Shown here in pieces: positions 4,503-5,042 of a stretch of DNA of 5,042 nucleotides. The notes below the pieces were generated by a model. The model did no database searches and was not told where the DNA came from. It was given only the letters and a program-made list of their open reading frames with translations. Source of the DNA: JBEINZ01 sp040377825 (GTDB taxonomy: Bacteria > Pseudomonadota > Alphaproteobacteria > Rhizobiales > Ancalomicrobiaceae). The stretch is taken from positions 1 to 5,042 of the forward strand of contig JBEINZ010000222.1 in assembly GCA_040377825.1 (NCBI GenBank), in the 5' to 3' direction. Both the position numbers and the translations under genes were made by a program. How positions within the stretch are numbered: position 1 is the stretch's first letter; every line of letters begins with the position of its first letter.

Positions 4503-5042
4503 CTACCCGGCTATACCAAGCGTGGCTGGTTTGAAACGGAAGATAAAGTGAGGCGCGTTTTCTTCCATATGAGCTCGAGACATCAGCGTTTGATGCGCAA
4601 TTGCGCTATCTGCCAAGTAAACATAGCCATCGGGGCCATAATTCACTGAATCGGCGCAACGGATACGCTTGTCCTTCACCAATGTTTCGAATTGGCCGTC
4701 GGGCGCCCTGCGCATGACTGCACTGTGTTCGACGTCGGTAATCAGCACGCCGCCGGCAGCGTCGGTCGCGATGCCATCGGACAGTGGCTTTTGGCCATAG
4801 TCGACAATCCGCGCCGCCAGTTCGTCGCTGGACAGGCTCTCGTCTGGAAGATCTCCAGCGCGCATGCGGAAGAGCCTGTCTTGGTTCATTGATGCCCAAT
4901 AGACCCAATCACCATTTGGATCCACCGCGATGCCGTCGATCCCGGTTTTCAATTCAATCAACCCACCGAAAAAGCGCATATCCTTGATCTGATTGCAAAC
5001 CAACAGGTTCATCGGCATCATCGAAGGATGCTTATCGAGCAC
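4503..5042 (-). CDS. major royal jelly protein/yellow family protein, C-terminal part
   Basis: The frame is open to the right edge; only the last 179 codons are seen, roughly half of a typical 350-400 residue family member. The leading GTG at the window edge is probably not the true start. The visible part shows family beta-propeller repeats: TGIDGIAVDPNGDWVYW (33-49), PLSDGIATDAAGGVLITD (86-103) and CADSVNYGPDGYVYLADS (129-146), with the terminal PHFIFRF before the stop. The family (PF03022) includes insect yellow and royal jelly proteins and many bacterial proteins whose function is mostly unknown; annotations as gluconolactonase or dopachrome-tautomerase-like are guesses. The gene converges on the ABC operon, so it is not co-transcribed with it. 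A functional link to the transporter substrate is not shown. Confidence 0.85.
   Translation of the reverse strand: MLDKHPSMMPMNLLVCNQIKDMRFFGGLIELKTGIDGIAVDPNGDWVYWASMNQDRLFRMRAGDLPDESLSSDELAARIVDYGQKPLSDGIATDAAGGVLITDVEHSAVMRRAPDGQFETLVKDKRIRCADSVNYGPDGYVYLADSAIAHQTLMSRAHMEENAPHFIFRFKPATLGIAG

Overview
The window looks like chromosomal DNA of a GC-rich alphaproteobacterium, most likely of the Bradyrhizobium/Rhodopseudomonas kind. This is inferred from GC-rich, GC3-biased genes, a DUF2946 plus PCu(A)C copper pair, and a SsuABC/TauABC-like transporter. No rRNA, tRNA, CRISPR array, transposase or phage gene was seen, and the species cannot be fixed from this sequence alone.

Layout. (1) Bases 1-172, minus strand: the start of a gene that runs off the left edge. 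It has a coiled-coil-like N-terminus, and its start codon and the downstream reading frame disagree. (2) Bases 173-399: no convincing gene; two GC-rich inverted repeats, one a weak terminator candidate for minus-strand transcripts. (3) Bases 400-1350, minus strand: a two-gene copper module, a DUF2946 protein followed by a periplasmic PCu(A)C copper chaperone (PcuC). (4) Bases 1351-1655: a 305-base divergent intergenic region with several inverted or direct repeats and a good sigma-54 (-24/-12) promoter candidate pointing at the ABC genes. (5) Bases 1656-4472, plus strand: a complete ABC importer in the order binding protein, ATPase, permease. A strong hairpin lies between the first two genes. 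(6) Bases 4503-5042, minus strand: the C-terminal part of a major royal jelly/yellow family beta-propeller protein, convergent with the permease and running off the right edge.

How the genes work together. The DUF2946/PcuC pair probably handles copper in the periplasm, for example supplying Cu to cytochrome oxidase. The ABC genes encode one importer of the sulfonate/nitrate/taurine/THI5 class: a periplasmic binding protein, a membrane permease (one gene, so presumably a homodimer) and a cytoplasmic ATPase. Its substrate cannot be read from sequence. A sigma-54 promoter would place it under nitrogen or another enhancer-binding-protein control. Weaker GC3 bias in the ATPase and permease genes, plus the hairpin after the binding-protein gene, suggest that the binding protein is made in excess.

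All main genes belong to known families. The parts most worth a second look are regulatory (sigma-54 promoter, operator-like repeats, intercistronic hairpins) and the possibly frameshifted gene at the left edge.
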